From: an uncultured bacterium
GTDB lineage: Bacteria; Bacillota; Clostridia; Oscillospirales; Acutalibacteraceae
Assembly: GCA_945949625.1 (NCBI GenBank)
Contig: CAMFFI010000043.1
Coordinates: 1 to 7,915, forward strand
DNA length: 7,915 nt
Direction of reading: 5' to 3'
Positions 6,360-7,915 of this stretch are shown here, in pieces; the first letter of the stretch is position 1; every line of letters begins with the position of its first letter. Position numbers and translations under genes: made by a program. The notes under the pieces were generated by a model. The model saw nothing but the letters and a program-made list of their open reading frames with translations. It made no database searches and had not been told where the DNA came from.

Positions 6360-7061
6360 ATGAATGAAAAAATAAAAAAGAAAAGAGATCCCGAGAAAAT
6401 TCTTGAAATAATTGTTGCAGTTTTTCTCGGAATAACTGCGTTGGCTACTGCGTGGGCGTCATGGATAGGTTCACTTCACGGAGGAAATCAGGCAACAAAT
6501 TATGCAACAAGCAATAATCTTTCCTCTGAGGGCAATTCAATGTATAATGAAGCGGCACAAAGTCTTATGCAGGATATGATGCTCTGGAATGAAATAAGCG
6601 ATGTCTTAATCGAATCTTCTTATGCTGAGGAGAAGAATGATACTGAGGCTGTTGAAAAGTATGACTGGAAGCTTGAAAAGCTTCTTAACGATAATTGTTC
6701 CGCAGAGCTTGCCCAAGCAATCACTTGGGCAATGGAACAGGATGAGGACACTTCTCCGTTTGATAAGGAAGGCTTTACAGACAGCTATTTTACTGATGCA
6801 AAAGAAAAGATTGCAGAGGCAGACAAGCTTCTTGAACAGGGCAAAAAGGACAACGCTAACGGTGACGCTTTCGGACTTGTAACAGTTATCTATTCGGTAG
6901 TTCTGTTCCTGCTTGGTATAGTGGGTACATTCAAGCGACTTCCAAACAGATACGTGATTCTTGGGGTTGCGATTGCAGGATTTTTGTTTGCAACAATATT
7001 TATGTTCACTATTCCAATGCCGACAGGCTTTAATATTTTAAGCTATTTCGGCTTGGCATAA
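6360..7061 (+). CDS. Hypothetical membrane protein with three helices and an extracellular helical domain
   Basis: The 233 residues start with a basic cytoplasmic stretch (MNEKIKKKRDPEK), then a helix (about 14-36), an acidic, mostly helical segment of about 130 residues (38-168) predicted to lie outside, and two closely spaced helices (169-190 and 198-218) joined by the basic loop FKRLPNR. The positive-inside rule gives an outside C-terminus. The outer segment has Trp and Met/Glu-rich helices (MYNEAAQSLMQDMMLWNEIS near 61-80) but no motif that I can name. The layout of one helix, a helical domain and a C-terminal helix pair resembles some DUF4337-type proteins, but I cannot establish kinship. 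AAGAGG (6344-6349) at a 10-base spacing supports the start. It sits between the unknown soluble protein and the lipoprotein, so an envelope-associated role is likely. Confidence 0.85.
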   Translation: MNEKIKKKRDPEKILEIIVAVFLGITALATAWASWIGSLHGGNQATNYATSNNLSSEGNSMYNEAAQSLMQDMMLWNEISDVLIESSYAEEKNDTEAVEKYDWKLEKLLNDNCSAELAQAITWAMEQDEDTSPFDKEGFTDSYFTDAKEKIAEADKLLEQGKKDNANGDAFGLVTVIYSVVLFLLGIVGTFKRLPNRYVILGVAIAGFLFATIFMFTIPMPTGFNILSYFGLA

Positions 7062-7093
7062 TAAAATAATAATTTTAGAAAGAGGTAATTAAA

Positions 7094-7564
7094 ATGAAAA
7101 AAATGGCATTATTTCTTGCGCTTTGTATGATGGGAACAGCAGTATTCTGCGGTTGCGGCAGCAAGGACAATGGAGAGAGTTCAGCTAAAGAGTCGTCAGT
7201 TTCTCAGAGCGCTGAATCATCAGACGCAGCTCAAGATGACAGCGCTGAAGTAAGTGTAACAGGCACATGGGGAGTTTCAGAAATTATTGACGCTGACGGC
7301 AACAGGCAGACATTTGAAGAGTATTGTCAGGCTCAGGGCGTAACTCCCGAACAGGTAGGTGGTAAATATACTTTTAATGATGACGGTTCGGCAATATGTA
7401 CAGTTGCCGGTGTAGATGTTGAGGGCAGTTACGAATTTGACGGCTCAACATTAACACTTACAACAAACGGTACGTCAACACCTTACACATACAATGCAGA
7501 AAATGACACCCTTGAATGTACCGATGCAAACTTAGGCTCTACAAGCGTATTTGTAAGACAATAA
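7094..7564 (+). CDS. Small lipoprotein with a lipocalin-like beta domain
   Basis: The 156-residue protein has a lipoprotein signal peptide: MKK start, hydrophobic core to about residue 18, and FCGC with the likely lipidated Cys21. Phe at -3 is an atypical lipobox residue. A Ser/Ala/Asp-rich tether (22-53) follows, then a single small domain (about 54-155) opening with VTGTWGVSEI and continuing with GGKYTFNDDGSAICTV, GSYEFDGSTLTL and TPYTYNAENDTLEC. The GTW opening and the series of short strands, each ending in a turn, are characteristic of the lipocalin-like/DUF5640-type domains found in Clostridia. Ligands for these are generally unknown. AAAGAGG (7079-7085) is 8 bases before the start, and the gene lies 32 bases after the membrane protein gene. 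A strong terminator follows, so it is the last gene of the operon. Confidence 0.88.
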   Translation: MKKMALFLALCMMGTAVFCGCGSKDNGESSAKESSVSQSAESSDAAQDDSAEVSVTGTWGVSEIIDADGNRQTFEEYCQAQGVTPEQVGGKYTFNDDGSAICTVAGVDVEGSYEFDGSTLTLTTNGTSTPYTYNAENDTLECTDANLGSTSVFVRQ

Positions 7565-7606
7565 CGGGTATATATAAATTTGTTTACCAAAAATATAATT
7601 GAGTGG

Positions 7607-7638
7607 AACGGCTTAAACGTAATGTTTAAGCCGTTTTT
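7607..7638 (+). terminator. Strong Rho-independent terminator of the plus-strand operon
   Basis: AACGGCTTAAAC (7607-7618) and GTTTAAGCCGTT (7624-7635) form a perfect 12-bp stem with a 5-base loop, followed by a T-run (7634-7638). It lies 42 bases after the lipoprotein stop codon. Confidence 0.9.
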
Positions 7639-7790
7639 GCATGGCAGGTACAGAAGGTCTTGAGCTTTCGCAGTTTTGATGCTTTTTATGCTATTGATAA
7701 TCGCCTGCTTACTTTTTCAGATATTGATAAATTTTTAATGTATAGCCTTATAAAAAGTTATATCGCCGAACGACTAGTTTTCTTACCGGA

Positions 7791-7813
7791 TTATTACTAT
7801 TATTATTATTATA
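7791..7813. repeat. TTA trinucleotide tract
   Basis: Seven TTA-type units run in a row, with the third reading CTA, followed by TA. It lies outside any gene. Such short tracts may simply reflect AT-rich composition. Confidence 0.6.
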
Positions 7814-7853
7814 GTGTTTCGCACAGGCATAACTGAATGATTACAATAACTGC

Positions 7854-7914
7854 TTTGAAATATCATAGAAATCATACAAGGTAATTGTTGGGATATAACA
7901 CAAAATATTTCAAA
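7854..7914. repeat. 10-bp inverted repeat with 41-base spacer
   Basis: TTTGAAATAT (7854-7863) and ATATTTCAAA (7905-7914) are perfect inverted copies. The window ends one base later, so it cannot be seen whether the repeat extends or bounds a larger element. Confidence 0.4.
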
Positions 7915-7915
7915 A

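Larger units (their letters stand above)
7639..7915. other. Terminal intergenic region without a gene
   Basis: No gene is supported on either strand. The stretch contains TATTGATAA twice (7692-7700 and 7722-7730, 30 bases apart), a trinucleotide tract of TTA units with one CTA (7791-7813), and a distant inverted repeat near the window's edge. Confidence 0.5.

Noticed and set aside
7791..7813. TTA tract as a phase-variable promoter spacer.
   Set aside because: No gene lies close downstream in the window and no -35/-10 pair brackets the tract.
1..7915. CRISPR array, tRNA or rRNA genes.
   Set aside because: No regularly spaced repeats, tRNA cloverleaf arms or rRNA-like conserved stretches were seen on either strand.

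Overview
The window looks like a chromosome segment of a low-GC anaerobic Firmicute, most likely a gut Clostridium of the Ruminococcus/Oscillospiraceae kind. The grounds are strong AGGAG-type ribosome sites, AT-rich intergenic DNA with TATAAT boxes, a LytTR/GHKL two-component system of clostridial type, and a serine-recombinase tail at the left edge. This placement rests on style, not on a database match.

Left part (1-855): the last 33 codons of a probable large serine recombinase enter from outside and end at 104, followed by a 20-bp-stem terminator. A 159-bp imperfect palindrome with 19-bp perfect ends (211-369) follows and resembles a MITE. A minus-strand terminator (404-439) and about 400 bases of AT-rich DNA with no convincing gene come next.

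Centre (856-5434, minus strand): a compact operon of three genes, each pair joined by a 4-base ATGA overlap. The order of transcription is a LytTR response regulator, then a secreted protein with Ig-like beta domains and one C-terminal membrane anchor, then a histidine kinase with a 7TMR-DISM-like extracellular domain, a bundle of membrane helices and a GHKL kinase core. The anchored surface protein between regulator and kinase is the unusual part.

Right part (5435-7915): a 208-base divergent intergenic region carries a promoter in each direction. A 10-bp direct repeat with a 20-bp period, the form expected of a LytTR operator, lies exactly between the two -35 boxes. The plus-strand operon encodes a small TM2-domain membrane protein, an unrecognised soluble protein, an unrecognised three-helix membrane protein and a lipoprotein with a small beta-barrel-like domain, and it ends in a strong terminator at 7607-7638. 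The last 277 bases contain no gene.

Inference: the kinase, probably helped by the anchored surface protein, senses an extracellular or envelope signal. The LytTR regulator then binds the shared repeat and activates both its own operon and the divergent envelope-protein operon. The window would then hold a self-contained sensor-and-output module whose output proteins are mostly uncharacterised.
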